DNA from: Xiphydria camelus
Taxonomy: Eukaryota > Arthropoda > Insecta > Hymenoptera > Xiphydriidae
Direction: 5' to 3'
Length of the DNA stretch: 64,000 nucleotides
NCBI GenBank assembly: GCA_963678675.1
Contig: OY783191.1
Span: 28,726,955 to 28,790,954, forward strand
Shown piece by piece: positions 1 through 13,744 of the stretch. Under the pieces are notes generated by a model. It worked only from the letters and a program-made list of their open reading frames with translations, was not told where the DNA came from and did not search any database. The translations under genes were made by a program, and so were the position numbers. Each line of letters starts with the position of its first letter. Position 1 is the stretch's first letter.

Positions 1-1660
1 CATTTCTACGCAAGTTAGTTCTATATAAACATATGTAAATACGTATATTTATACCTGTACGCGTCGGTTTCGCGGTACGCTTTGTACGCAAGATGGTTAT
101 TCCGGATCTCAAACTAATTCATTAGAGCTCAATAGCTTCTCGGCTCAATGAGCTAAGATCAAAAGTGTGTATACCGCCGCAGAGTGCAGCGAGTCAATGG
201 GAAACAAGGAAAAAAATAAAAAACTCGCGTGATTACCGATATGACATTTAACTGAAATAGTATCGTCTAAAAATGGATATTGGATTTCTACGCAAGTTAG
301 TTCTATATATATTACACATCTGCAAATACGTTGGTATTTATCCATGTGCGGGTCGGTTTCGCGGTACGCTTTGTACGCAAAAGATGGTTATTCCGGATCT
401 CAATCTAATTAATTAGAGCTCAATAGCTTCTCGCCTCAATGAGCTAAGATCAAAGTATGTATACCGCCGCAGAGTGCAGCGAGTCAATGGGAAACAAGGA
501 AAAAATAAAAAACTCGCGTGATTACCGATATGACATTTAACTAAAATAGTATCTTCTAAAAATGGATATTGCATTTCACGCAAGTTAGTTCCGTATAAAT
601 TGCACATCGGCAAATACGTTGGTATTTATCCATGTACGGGTCGGTTTCGCGGTACGCTTTGTACGCAATATGGTTATTCCGGATCTCAAACTGATACATT
701 AGAGCTCAATAGCTTCTCGGCTCAATGAGCTAAGTTCAATGTGTGTATACCGCTGCACAGTGCAGCGAGTCAATGGGAAACAGAGAAAATATCCAAAACT
801 CGCGTGATTACCGATATGACATTTAACTAAAATAGTATCGGAACAATGGATATTGGATTTCTACGCAAGTTAGTTCTATATAAATTACACATCTGCAAAT
901 ACGTTGGTATTTATCCATGTGGGGGTCGGTTTCGCGGTACGCTTCGTACGCAAGATGGTTATTCCGGATCTCAATCTAATTCTTTAGAGCTCAATAGCTT
1001 CTCGGCTCAATGAGCTAAGATCAATGTGTGTATAACGCTGCACAGTGCAGCGAGTCAATGGGAAACAGAGAAAATATCCAAAACTCGCGTGATTACCGAT
1101 ATGACATTTAACTAAAATAGTATTGGAAAAATGGATATTGGATTTCTACGCAAGTTAGTTCTATATAAATTACACATCTGCAAATACGTTGGTATTTATC
1201 CATGTGGGGGTCGGTTTCGCGGTACTCTCTGTACGCAAGATGGTTATTCCGGATCTCAATTTAATTCATTAGAGCTCAATAGCTTTTCGGCTCAATGAGC
1301 TAAGATCAAAAGTGTGTATACCGCCGCAGAGTGCAGCGAGTCAATGGGAAACAAGGAAAAAATAAAAACTCGCGTGATTACCGACATGACATTTAACTAA
1401 AATAGTATCGGAAAAAAGGATATTGGATTTCTACGCAAGTTAGTTCTATATAAATTACACATCTGCAAATACGTTGGTATTTATCCATGTGTGGGTCGGT
1501 TTCGCGGTACGCTTTGTACGCAAAATGGTTATTCCGGATCTCAATCTGATTCATTAGAGCTCAATAGCTTCTCGGCACAATGAGCTAAGATCAAAGTGTA
1601 TATACCGCCGCACAGTGCAGCGAGTCAATGGGAACAGAGAAAATATCCAAAACTCGCGTG

Positions 1661-1945
1661 ATTACAGATACGACTCTTAACTAAAATAACATTCTCCTGA
1701 AATAAGTATGGCATTCCTACGCAAGTTAGTTCTATACAAATTATCCATGTGTAAATACGTACATTTATCCATGTACGGGTCGTTATCAGGGTATAATTTG
1801 AACGCAAGATGGTTAGTCCAGATCTCAATCTCATTCATTAGAGCTGAATAGCTTCTCGGCTCATTGAGCTAAGATCAAAGTGAATATACCGCCGCAGAGT
1901 TCAGCTAGTCAATGGGAACCAGGGAAAAAATAAAAAACTCGCGTG
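1661..1945. repeat. Divergent satellite monomer subtype (first of nine copies)
   Basis: This monomer differs clearly from its neighbours: attacagatacgactctta replaces the usual attaccgatatgacattta, and cgttatcagggtataatttg replaces the ggtttcgcggtacgctttg block. Near-identical copies begin at about 3876, 6146, 44449, 45871, 49845, 51267, 53258 and 56939. Each copy is followed by a second distinctive monomer with agttccgtataaattgcaca. The pair therefore marks higher-order units and makes the duplications easy to trace. Confidence 0.85.
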
Positions 1946-2154
1946 ATTACCGATATGAAATTTAACTAAAACAGGATCTTCTAAAAATGGATATTGCATT
2001 TCACGCAAGTTAGTTCCGTATAAATTGCACATCGGCAAATACGTTGGTATTTATCCATGTACGGGTCGGTTTCGCGGTACGCTTTGTACGCAAGATGGTT
2101 ATTCCGGATCTCAGTCTAATTCATTAGAGCTCAATAGCTTCTCGGCTCAATCAG

Positions 2155-2300
2155 CTAAGATCATAGTGTGTATACCGCTGCACAGTGCAGCGAGTCAATG
2201 GGAAACAGAGAAAATATCTGGATTTCTACGCAAGTTAGTTCTATATAAATTACACATCTGCATATACGTTGGTATTTATCCATGTGGGGGTCGGTTTCGC
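2155..2300. repeat. Shortened monomer with ~60-bp internal deletion
   Basis: At about 2219 the usual linker between gagaaaatatc and tggatttctacg is missing. This removes roughly 60 bp, including the conserved actcgcgtgattaccg block. The deletion fuses two monomer frames into an accidental 117-codon open frame (2025-2378). It also makes the spacing between the first two divergent monomers 2215 bp instead of 2270 bp. Confidence 0.75.
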
Positions 2301-2739
2301 GGTACGCTTTGTACGCAAGATGGTTATTCCGGATCTCAATCTAATTCATTAGAGCTCAATAGCTTCTCGGCTCAATGAGCTAAGATCAAATGTATGTATA
2401 CCACCGCAGAGTGCAGCGAGTCAATAGGAAACAAGGAAAAAATAAAAAACTCGCGTGATTACCGACATGACATTTAACTAAAATAGTATCGGAAAAATGG
2501 ATATTGGATTTCTACGCAAGTTAGTTCTATATAAATTACACATTTGCAAATACGTTGGTATTTATCCATGTGGGGGTCGGTTTCGCGGTACGCTTCGTAC
2601 GCAAGATGGTTATTCCGGATCTCAATCTAATTCTTTAGAGCTCAATAGCTTCTCGGCTCAATGAGCTAAGATCAATGTGTGTATAACGCTGCACAGTGCA
2701 GCGAGTCAATGGGAAACAGAGAAAATATCCAAAACTCGC

Positions 2740-5700
2740 GTGATTACCGATATGACATTTAACTAAAATAGTATCTTCTAAAAATGGATATTGCATTTCT
2801 ACGCAAGTTAGTTCTATATAAACATATGTAAATACGTATATTTATACCTGTACGCGTCGGTTTCGCGGTACGCTTTGTACGCAAGATGGTTATTCCGGAT
2901 CTCAATCTAATTCATTAGAGCTCAAAAGCTTCTCGGCTCAATGAGATAAGATCAAAAGTATGTATACCACCGCAGAGTGCAGCGAGTCAATGGGAAACAA
3001 GGAAGAAATAAAAACTCGCGTGATTACCGACATGACATTTAACTAAAATAGTATCGGAAAAATGGATATTGGATTTCTACGCAAGTTAGTTCTATATAAA
3101 TTACACATCTGCAAATACGTTGGTATTTATCCATGTGGGGGTCGGTTTCGCGGTACGCTTTGTATGCAAGATGGTTATTCCGGATCTCAATCTGATTCAT
3201 TAGAGCTCAATAGCTTCTCGGCTCATTGAGCTAAGATTAAAGTGTGTATACCGCTGCACAGTGCAGCGAGTCAATGGGAAACAGAGAAAATATCCAAAAC
3301 TCGCGTGATTACCGATATGACATTTAACTAAAATAGTATCGGAACAATGGATATTGGATTTCTACGCAAGTTAGTTCTATATAAATTACACATCTGCAAA
3401 TACGTTGGTATTATCCATGTGCGGGTCGGTTTCGCGGTACGCTTTGTACGCAAGATGGTTATTCCGGATCTCAATCTGATTCATTAGAGCTCAATAGCTT
3501 CTCGGCTCATTGAGCTAAGATTAAAGTGTGTATACCGCTGCACAGTGCAGCGAGTCAATGGGAAACAGAGAAAATATCCAAAACTCGCGTGATTACCGAT
3601 ATGACATTTAACTAAAATAGTATCGGAACAATGGATATTGGATTTCTACGCAAGTTAGTTCTATATAAATTACACATCTGCATATACGTTGGTATTTATC
3701 CATGTGGGGGTCGGTTTCGCGGTACGCTTTGTACGCAAGATGGTTATTCCAGATCTCAATCCGATTCATTAGAGCTCAATAGCTTCTCGGCACAATGAGC
3801 TAAGATCAAAGTGTATATACCGCCGCACAGTGAAGCGAGTCAATGGGAACAGAGAAAATATCCAAAACTCGCGTGATTACAGATACGACTCTTAACTAAA
3901 ATAACATTTTCCTGAAATAAGTATGGCATTCCTACGCAAGTTAGTTCTATACAAATTATCCATGTGTAAATACGTACATTTATCCATGTACGGGTCATTA
4001 TCAGGGTATAATTTGAACGCAAGATGGTTAGTCCAGATCTCAATCTCATTCATTAGAGCTGAATAGCTTCTCGGCTCATTGAGCTAAGATCAAAGTGAAT
4101 ATACCGCCGCAGAGTTCAGCTAGTCAATGGGAACCAGGGAAAAAATAAAAAACTCGCGTGATTACCGATATGAAATTTAACTAAAATAGGATCTTCTAAA
4201 AATGGATATTGCATTTCACGCAAGTTAGTTCCGTATAAATTGCACATCGGCAAATACGTTGGTATTTATCCATGTACGGGTCGGTTTCGCGGTACGCTTT
4301 GTACGCAAGATGGTTATTCCGGATCTCAATCTAATTCATTAGAGCTCAATAGCTTCTCGGCTCAATGAGCTAAGATCAAAGTGTGTATACCGCCGCAGAG
4401 TGCAGCGAGTCAACGGGAAACAAGGAAAAAATAAAAAACTCGCGTGATTACCGATATGACATTTAACTAAAATAGTATCTTCTAAAAATGGATATTGCAT
4501 TTCTACGCAAGTTAGTTCTATATAAACATATGTAAATACGTATATTTATACCTGCACGCGTCGGTTTCGCGGTACGCTTTGTACGCAAGATGGTTATTCC
4601 GGATCTCAATCTAATTAATTAGAGCTCAATAGCTTCTCGGCTCAATGAGGTAAGGTCAATGTGTGTATACCGCTGCACAGTGCAGGGAGCCAATGGGAAA
4701 CAGAGAAAATATCCAAAACTCGCGTGATTACCGATATGACATTCAACTAAAATAGTATCGGAAAAATGGATATTGGATTTCTACGCAAGTTAGTTCTATA
4801 TAAATTACACATCTGCAAATACGTTGGTATTTATCCATGTGGGGGTCGGTTTCGCGGAAATCTCTGTACGCAAGATGGTTATTCCGGATCTCAATCTAAT
4901 TCATTAGAGCTCAATAGCTTCTCGGCTGAATGAGCTAAGAACAAAAGTGTGTATACCGCCGCAGAGTGCAGCGAGTCAATGGGAAACAAGGAAAAAATAA
5001 AAAACTCGCGTGATTACCGATATGACATTTAACTAAAATAGTATCTTCTAAAAATGGATATTGCATTTCTACGCAAGTTAGTTCTATATAAACATATGTA
5101 AATACGTATATTTATACCTGTACGCGTCGGTTTCGCGGTACGCTTTGTACGCAAGATGGTTATTCCGGATCTCAATCTAATTCATTAGAGCTCAAAAGCT
5201 TCTCGGCTCAATGAGCTAAGATCAAAAGTATGTATACCACCTCAGAGTGCAGCGAGTCAATGGGAAACAAGGAAAAAATAAAAACTCGCGTGATTACCGA
5301 CATGACATTTAACTAAAATAGTATCGGAAAAATGGATATTGGATTTCTACGCAAGTTACTTCTATATAAATTACACATCTGCAAATACGTTGGTATTTAT
5401 CCATGTGGGGGTCAGTTTCGCGGTACGCTTTGTACGCAAGATGGTTATTCCGGATCTCAATCTGATTCATTAGAGCTCAATAGCTTCTCGGCTCATTGAG
5501 CTAAGATTAAAGTGTGTATACCGCTGCACAGTGCAGCGAGTCAATGGGAAACAGAGAAAATATCCAAAACTCGCGTGATTACCGATATGACATTTAACTA
5601 AAATAGTATCGGAACAATGGATATTGGATTTCTACGCAAGTTAGTTCTATATAAATTACACATCTGCAAATACGTTGGTATTATCCATGTGCGGGTCGGT

Positions 5701-7370
5701 TTCGCGGTACGCTTTGTACGCAAGATGGTTATTCCGGATCTCAATCTGATTCATTAGAGCTCAATAGCTTCTCGGCTCATTGAGCTAAGATTAAAGTGTG
5801 TATACCGCTGCACAGTGCAGCGAGTCAATGGGAAACAGAGAAAATATCCAAAACTCGCGTGATTACCGATATGACATTTAACTAAAATAGTATCGGAACA
5901 ATGGATATTGGATTTCTACGCAAGTTAGTTCTATATAAATTACACATCTGCATATACGTTGGTATTTATCCATGTGGGGGTCGGTTTCGCGGTACGCTTT
6001 GTACGCAAGATGGTTATTCCAGATCTCAATCCGATTCATTAGAGCTCAATAGCTTCTCGGCACAATGAGCTAAGATCAAAGTGTATATACCGCCGCACAG
6101 TGAAGCGAGTCAATGGGAACAGAGAAAATATCCAAAACTCGCGTGATTACAGATACGACTCTTAACTAAAATAACATTTTCCTGAAATAAGTATGGCATT
6201 CCTACGCAAGTTAGTTCTATACAAATTATCCATGTGTAAATACGTACATTTATCCATGTACGGGTCATTATCAGGGTATAATTTGAACGCAAGATGGTTA
6301 GTCCAGATCTCAATCTCATTCATTAGAGCTGAATAGCTTCTCGGCTCATTGAGCTAAGATCAAAGTGAATATACCGCCGCAGAGTTCAGCTAGTCAATGG
6401 GAACCAGGGAAAAAATAAAAAACTCGCGTGATTACCGATATGAAATTTAACTAAAATAGGATCTTCTAAAAATGGATATTGCATTTCACGCAAGTTAGTT
6501 CCGTATAAATTGCACATCGGCAAATACGTTGGTATTTATCCATGTACGGGTCGGTTTCGCGGTACGCTTTGTACGCAAGATGGTTATTCCGGATCTCAAT
6601 CTAATTCATTAGAGCTCAATAGCTTCTCGGCTCAATGAGCTAAGATCAAAGTGTGTATACCGCCGCAGAGTGCAGCGAGTCAACGGGAAACAAGGAAAAA
6701 ATAAAAAACTCGCGTGATTACCGATATGACATTTAACTAAAATAGTATCTTCTAAAAATGGATATTGCATTTCTACGCAAGTTAGTTCTATATAAACATA
6801 TGTAAATACGTATATTTATACCTGTACGCGTCGGTTTCGCGGTACGCTTTGTACGCAAGATGGTTATTCCGGATCTCAATCTAATTAATTAGAGCTCAAT
6901 AGCTTCTCGGCTCAATGAGGTAAGATCAATGTGTGTATACCGCTGCACAGTGCAGGGAGTCAATGGGAAACAGAGAAAATATCCAAAACTCGCGTGATTA
7001 CCGATATGACATTCAACTAAAATAGTATCGGAAAAATGGATATTGGATTTCTACGCAAGTTTGTTCTATATAAATTACACATCTGCAAATACGTTGGTAT
7101 TTATCCATGTGGGGGTCGGTTTCGCGGAAATCTCTGTACGCAAGATGGTTATTCCGGATCTCAATCTAATTCATTAGAGCTCAATAGCTTCTCGGCTGAA
7201 TGAGCTAAGAACAAAAGTGTGTATACCGCCGCAGAGTGCAGCGAGTCAATGGGAAACAAGGAAAAAATAAAAAACTCGCGTGATTACCGATATGACATTT
7301 AACTAAAATAGTATCTTCTAAAAATGGATATTGCATTTCTACGCAAGTTAGTTCTATATAAACATATGTA
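2740..7370. repeat. Tandem duplication of a 2270-bp, eight-monomer unit
   Basis: The sequence from about 2740 to 5010 repeats at about 5010 to 7370 with a constant offset of 2270 bp, including rare variants. Examples are tgtataccac at 2961 and 5231, the divergent monomer at 3876 and 6146, and gcagggag at about 4682 and 6952. Only scattered substitutions separate the copies, for example cctgcacgcg against cctgtacgcg. The match stops near 7375-7440, where ctcaaaataa replaces ctcaatctaa. Confidence 0.8.
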
Positions 7371-8934
7371 AATACGTGTATTTATACCTGTACGCGTCGG
7401 TTTCGCGGTACGCTTTGTACGCAAGATGGTTATTCCGGATCTCAAAATAATTCATTAGAGCTCAATAGCTTCTCGGCTCAATGAGCTAAGATCAATGTGT
7501 GTATACCGCTGCACAGTGCAGCGAGTCAATGTGAAACAGAGAAAATATCCAAAACTCGCGTGATTACCGATATGACATTTATCTAAAATAGTATCGGAAA
7601 AATGGATATTGGATTTCTACGCTAGTTAGTTCTATATAAATTACACATCTGCAAATACGTTGGTATTTATCCATGTGGGGGTCGGTTTCGCGGTACTCTC
7701 TGTACGCAAGATGGTTATTCCGGATCTCAGTCTAGTTCATTAGAGCTCAATAGCTTCTCGGCTCAATGAGCTAAGATCAAAAGTGTGTATACAGCCGCAG
7801 AGTGCAGCGAGTCAATGGGAAACAAGGAAAAAGAAAAAACTCGCGTGATTACCGATATGACATTTAACTAAAATAGTATCTTCTAAAAATGGATATTGCA
7901 TTTCACGCAAGTTAGTTCTATATAAATTACACATCTGCAAATACGTTGGTATTTATCCATGTGGGGGTCAGTTTCGCGGTACGCTTTGTACGCAAGATGG
8001 TTATTCCGGATCTCAATCTAATTCATTAGAGCTCAATAGCTTCTCGGCTTAATGAGCTAAGATAAAAAGTGCGATTATCGCCGCAGAGTGCAGTGAGTCA
8101 ACGGGAAACAAGGAAAAAATAAAAAACTCGCGTGATTACCGATATGACATTTAACTAAAATAGTATCTTCTAAAAATGGATATTGCATTTCTACGCAAGT
8201 TAGTTCTATATAAACATATGTAAATACGTATATTTATACCTGTACGCGTCGGTTTCGCGGTACGCTTTGTACGCAAGATGGTTATTCCGGATCTCAAACT
8301 AATTCATTAGAGCTCAATAGCTTCTCGGCTCAATGAGCTAAGATCAATGTGTGTATACCGCTGCACAGTGCAGCGAGTCAATGGGAAACAGCGAAAATAT
8401 CCAAAACTCGCGTGATTACCGATATGGCATTTAACTAAAATAGTATCGTCTAAAAATGGATATTGGATTTCTACGCAAGTTAGTTCTATATAAATTACAC
8501 ATCTGCAAATACGTTGGTATTTATCCATGTACGGGTCGGTTTCGCGGTACGCTTTGTACGCAAGATGGTTATTCCGGATCTCAGTCTAGTTCATTAGAGC
8601 TCAATAGCTTCTCGGCTCAATGAGCTAAGATCAATGTGTGTATACCGCCGCACAGTGCAGCGAGTCAATGGGAAACAAGGAAAAAATATAAAACTCGCGT
8701 GATTACCGATATGACATTTAACTGAAATAGTATCGTCTAAAAATGGATATTGGATTTCTACGCAAGTTAGTTCTATATATATTACACATCTGCAAATACG
8801 TTGGTATTTATCCATGTGCGGGTCGGTTTCGCGGTACGCTTTGTACGCAAGATGGTTATTCCGGATCTCAGTCTAGTTCATTAGAGCTCAATAGCTTCTC
8901 GGCTCAATGAGCTAAGATCAAAAGTGTGTATACC

Positions 8935-10560
8935 GCCGCACAGTGCAGCGAGTCAATGGGAAACAGAGAAAATATCCAAAACTCGCGTGATTACCGATAT
9001 GACATTTAACTAAAATAGTATCTTCTAAAAATGGATATTGCATTTCTACGCAAGTTAGTTCTATATAAACATATGTAAATACGTATATTTATACCTGTAC
9101 GCGTCGGTTTCGCGGTACGCTTTGTACGCAAGATAGTTATTCCGGATCTCAATCTAATTCATTAGAGCTCAATAGCTTCTCGGCTCAATGAGCTAAGATC
9201 AATGTGTGTATAACGCTGCACAGTGCAGCGAGTCAATGGGAAACAGAGAAAATATCCAAAACTCGCGTGATTACCGATATGACATTTAACTAAAATAGTA
9301 TTGGAAAAATGGATATTGGATTTCTACGCAAGTTAATTCTATATAAATTACACATCTGCAAATACGTTGGTATTTATCCATGTGGGGGTCGGTTTCGCGG
9401 TACTCTCTGTACGCAAGATGGTTATTCCGGATCTCAATTTAATTCATTAGAGCTCAATAGCTTCTCGGCTCAATGAGCTAAGATCAAAGTGTGTATACCG
9501 CCGCAGAGTGCAGCGAGTCAACGGGAAACAAGGAAAAAATAAAAAACTCGCGTGATTACCGATATGACATTTAACTAAAATAGTATCTTCTAAAAATGGA
9601 TATTGCATTTCACGCAAGTTAGTTCTATATAAACATATGTAAATACGTATATTTATACCTGTACGCGTCGGTTTCGCAGTACGCTTTGTACGCAAGATGG
9701 TTATTCCGGATCTCAATCTAATTAATTAGAGCTCAATAGCTTCTCGGCTCAATGAGGTAAGATCAATGTGTGTATACCGCTGCACAGTGCAGCGAGTCAA
9801 TGGGAAACAGAGAAAATATCCAAAACTCGCGTGATTACCGATATGACATTTAACTAAAATAGTATCTTCTAAAAATGGATATTGCATTTCTACGCAAGTT
9901 AGTTCTATATAAACATATGTAAATACGTATATTTATACCTGTACGCGTCGGTTTCGCGGTACGCTTTGTACGCAAAAGATGGTTATTCCGGATCTCAAAC
10001 TAATTCATTAGAGCTCAATAGCTTCTCGGCTCAATGAGCTAAGATCAATGTGTGTATACCGCTGCACAGTGCAGCGAGTCAATGGGAAACAGAGAAAATA
10101 TCCAAAACTCGCGTGATTACCGATATGACATTTAACTAAAATAGTATCGGAAAAATGGATATTGGATTTCTACGCAAATTAGTTCTATATAAATTACACA
10201 TCTGCAAATACGTTGGTATTTATCCATGTGGGGGTCGGTTTCGCGGAAATCTCTGTACGCAAGATGGTTATTCCGGATCTCAATCTAATTCATTAGAGCT
10301 CAATAGCTTCTCGGCTTAATGAGCTAAGATAAAAAGTGCGTATATCGCCGCAGAGTGCAGTGAGTCAACGGGAAACAAGGAAAAAATAAAAAACTCGCGT
10401 GATTACCGATATGACATTTAACTAAAATAGTATCTTCTAAAAATGGATATTGCATTTCTACGCAAGTTAGTTCTATATAAACATATGTAAATACGTATAT
10501 TTATACCTGTACGCGTCGGTTTCGCGGTACGCTTTGTACGCAAGATGGTTATTCCGGATC
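8935..10560. repeat. Duplicated satellite segment (copy 1; partner 13745-15370)
   Basis: This segment recurs at an offset of 4810 bp. It includes the private variants agatagttat (9132 and 13942), cgcagtacgc, and the monomer with cttaatgagctaagataaaa. The copies differ at their edges, where tcagtctagt at about 10561 replaces tcaaactaat at about 15371. Confidence 0.75.
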
Positions 10561-13500
10561 TCAGTCTAGTTCATTAGAGCTCAATAGCTTCTCGGCTCAA
10601 TGAGCTAAGATCAAAAGTGTGTATACAGCCGCAGAGTGCAGCGAGTCAATGGGAAACAAGGAAAAAATAAAAACTCGCGTGATTACCGACATGACATTTA
10701 ACTAAAATAGTATCGGAAAAATGGATATTGGATTTCTACGCAAGTTAGTTCTATATAAATTACACATCTGCAAATACGTTGGTATTTATCCATGTGGGGG
10801 TCAGTTTCGCGGTACGCTTTGTACGCAAGATGGTTATTCCGGATCTCAATCTAATTCATTAGAGCTCAAAAGCTTCTCGGCTCAATGAGCTAAGATCAAA
10901 AGTATGTATACCACCGCAGAGTGCAGCGAGTCAATGGGAAACAAGGAAAAAATAAAAACTCGCGTGATTACCGACATGACATTTAACTAAAATAGTATCG
11001 GAAAAATGGATATTGGATTTCTACGCAAGTTAGTTCTATATAAATTACACATCTGCAAATACGTTGGTATTTATCCATGTGGGGGTCGGTTTCGCGGTAC
11101 TCTCTGTACGCAAGATGGTTATTCCGGATCTCAATTTAATTCATTAGAGCTCAATAGCTTCTCGGCTCAATGAGCTAAGATCAAAAGTGTGTATACCGCC
11201 GCAGAGTGCAGCGAGTCAATGGGAAACAAGGAAAAATTAAAAAACTCGCGTGATTACCGATATGACATTTAACTAAAATAGTATCTTCTAAAAATGGATA
11301 TTGCATTTCTACGCAAGTTAGTTCTATATAAACATATGTAAATACGTATATTTATACCTGTACGCGTCGGTTTCGCGGTACGCTTTGTACGCAAGATGGT
11401 TATTCCGGATCTCAGTCTAGTTCATTAGAGCTCAATAGCTTCTCGGCTCAATGAGCTAAGATCAAAAGTGTGTATACAGCCGCAGAGTGCAGCGAGTCAA
11501 TGGGAAACAAGGAAAAAGAAAAAACTCGCGTGATTACCGATATGACATTTAACTAAAATAGTATCTTCTAAAAATGGATATTGCATTTCACGCAAGTTAG
11601 TTCTATATAAATTACACATCTGCAAATACGTTGGTATTTATCCATGTGGGGGTCGGTTTCGCGGTACTCTCTGTACGCAAGATGGTTATTCCGGATCTCA
11701 ATTTAATTCATTAGAGCTCAATAGCTTCTCGGCTCAATGAGCTAAGATCAAAAGTGTGTATACCGCCGCAGAGTGCAGCGAGTCAATGGGAAACAAGGAA
11801 AAATTAAAAAACTCGCGTGATTACCGATATGACATTTAACTAAAATAGTATCTTCTAAAAATGGATATTGCATTTCTACGCAAGTTAGTTCTATATAAAC
11901 ATATGTAAATACGTATATTTATACCTGTACGCGTCGGTTTCGCGGTACGCTTTGTACGCAAGATGGTTATTCCGGATCTCAGTCTAGTTCATTAGAGCTC
12001 AATAGCTTCTCGGCTCAATGAGCTAAGATCAAAAGTGTGTATACAGCCGCAGAGTGCAGCGAGTCAATGGGAAACAAGGAAAAAATAAAAACTCGCGTGA
12101 TTACCGACATGACATTTAACTAAAATAGTATCGGAAAAATGGATATTGGATTTCTACGCAAGTTAGTTCTATATAAATTACACATCTGCAAATACGTTGG
12201 TATTTATCCATGTGGGGGTCAGTTTCGCGGTACGCTTTGTACGCAAGATGGTTATTCCGGATCTCAATCTAATTCATTAGAGCTCAAAAGCTTCTCGGCT
12301 CAATGAGCTAAGATCAAAAGTATGTATACCACCGCAGAGTGCAGCGAGTCAATGGGAAACAAGGAAAAAATAAAAACTCGCGTGATTACCGACATGACAT
12401 TTAACTAAAATAGTATCGGAAAAATGGATATTGGATTTCTACGCAAGTTAGTTCTATATAAATTACACATCTGCAAATACGTTGGTATTTATCCATGTGG
12501 GGGTCGGTTTCGCGGTACTCTCTGTACGCAAGATGGTTATTCCGGATCTCAGTCTAGTTCATTAGAGCTCAATAGCTTCTCGGCTCAATGAGCTAAGATC
12601 AAAAGTGTGTATACCGCCGCAGAGTGCAGAGAGTCAATGGGAAACAAGGAAAAAGAAAAAACTCGCGTGATTACCGATATGACATTTAACTAAAATAGTA
12701 TCTTCTAAAAATGGATATTGCATTTCTACGCAAGTTAGTTCTATATAAACATATGTAAATACGTATATTTATACCTGTACGCGTCGGTTTCGCGGTACGC
12801 TTTGTACGCAAGATGGTTATTCCGGATCTCAAACTAATTCATTAGAGCTCAATAGCTTCTCGGCTCAATGAGCTAAGATCAAAAGTATGTATACCACCGC
12901 AGAGTGCAGCGAGTCAATGGGAAACAAGGAAAAAATAAAAACTCGCGTGATTACCGACATGACATTTAACTAAAATAGTATCGGAAAAATGGATATTGGA
13001 TTTCTACGCAAGTTAGTTCTATATAAATTACACATCTGCAAATACGTTGGTATTTATCCATGTGGGGGTCGGTTTCGCGGTACGTTTTGTACGCAAGATG
13101 GTTATTCCGGATCTCAATCTAATTCATTAGAGCTCAATAGCTTCTCGGCTCAATGAGCTAAGATAAATGTGTGTATAACGCTGCACAGTGCAGCGAGTCA
13201 ATGGGAAACAGAGAAAATATCCAAAACTCGCGTGATTACCGATATGACATTTAACTAAAATAGTATTGGAAAAATGGATATTGGATTTCTACGCAAGTTA
13301 ATTCTATATAAATTACACATCTGCAAATACGTTGGTATTTATCCATGTGGGGGTCGGTTTCGCGGTACTCTCTGTACGCAGGATGGTTATTCCGGATCTC
13401 AATTTAATTCATTAGAGCTCAATAGCTTCTCGGCTCAATGAGCTAAGATCAAAGTGTGTATACCGCCGCAGAGTGCAGCGAGTCAACGGGAAACAAGGAA

Positions 13501-13744
13501 AAAATAAAAAACTCGCGTGATTACCGATATGACATTTAACTAAAATAGTATCTTCTAAAAATGGATATTGCATTTCTACGCAAGTTAGTTCTATATAAAC
13601 GTATGTAAATACGTATATTTATACCTGTACGCGTCGGTTTCGCGGTATGCTTTGTACGCAAGATGGTTATTCCGGATCTCAATCTAATTAATTAGAGCTC
13701 AATAGCTTCTCGGCTCAATGAGGTAAGATCAATGTGTGTATACC

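Noticed and set aside
2025..2378. 117-codon plus-strand open frame in the satellite
   Set aside because: It is created by the ~60-bp monomer deletion at about 2219, and its two halves encode the same satellite-derived peptide. It is not a gene.
9500..9540. CENP-B-box-like motif around gtcaacgggaaacaagg
   Set aside because: On the minus strand only the cccgtt part fits. The required downstream bases are absent and most monomers read caatggg instead.
9447..9716. Recurrent minus-strand frames of 61-89 codons, identical at many loci
   Set aside because: They follow monomer copy number and sequence exactly, with no recognisable domain, signal or codon bias. Repetition here reflects satellite duplication.
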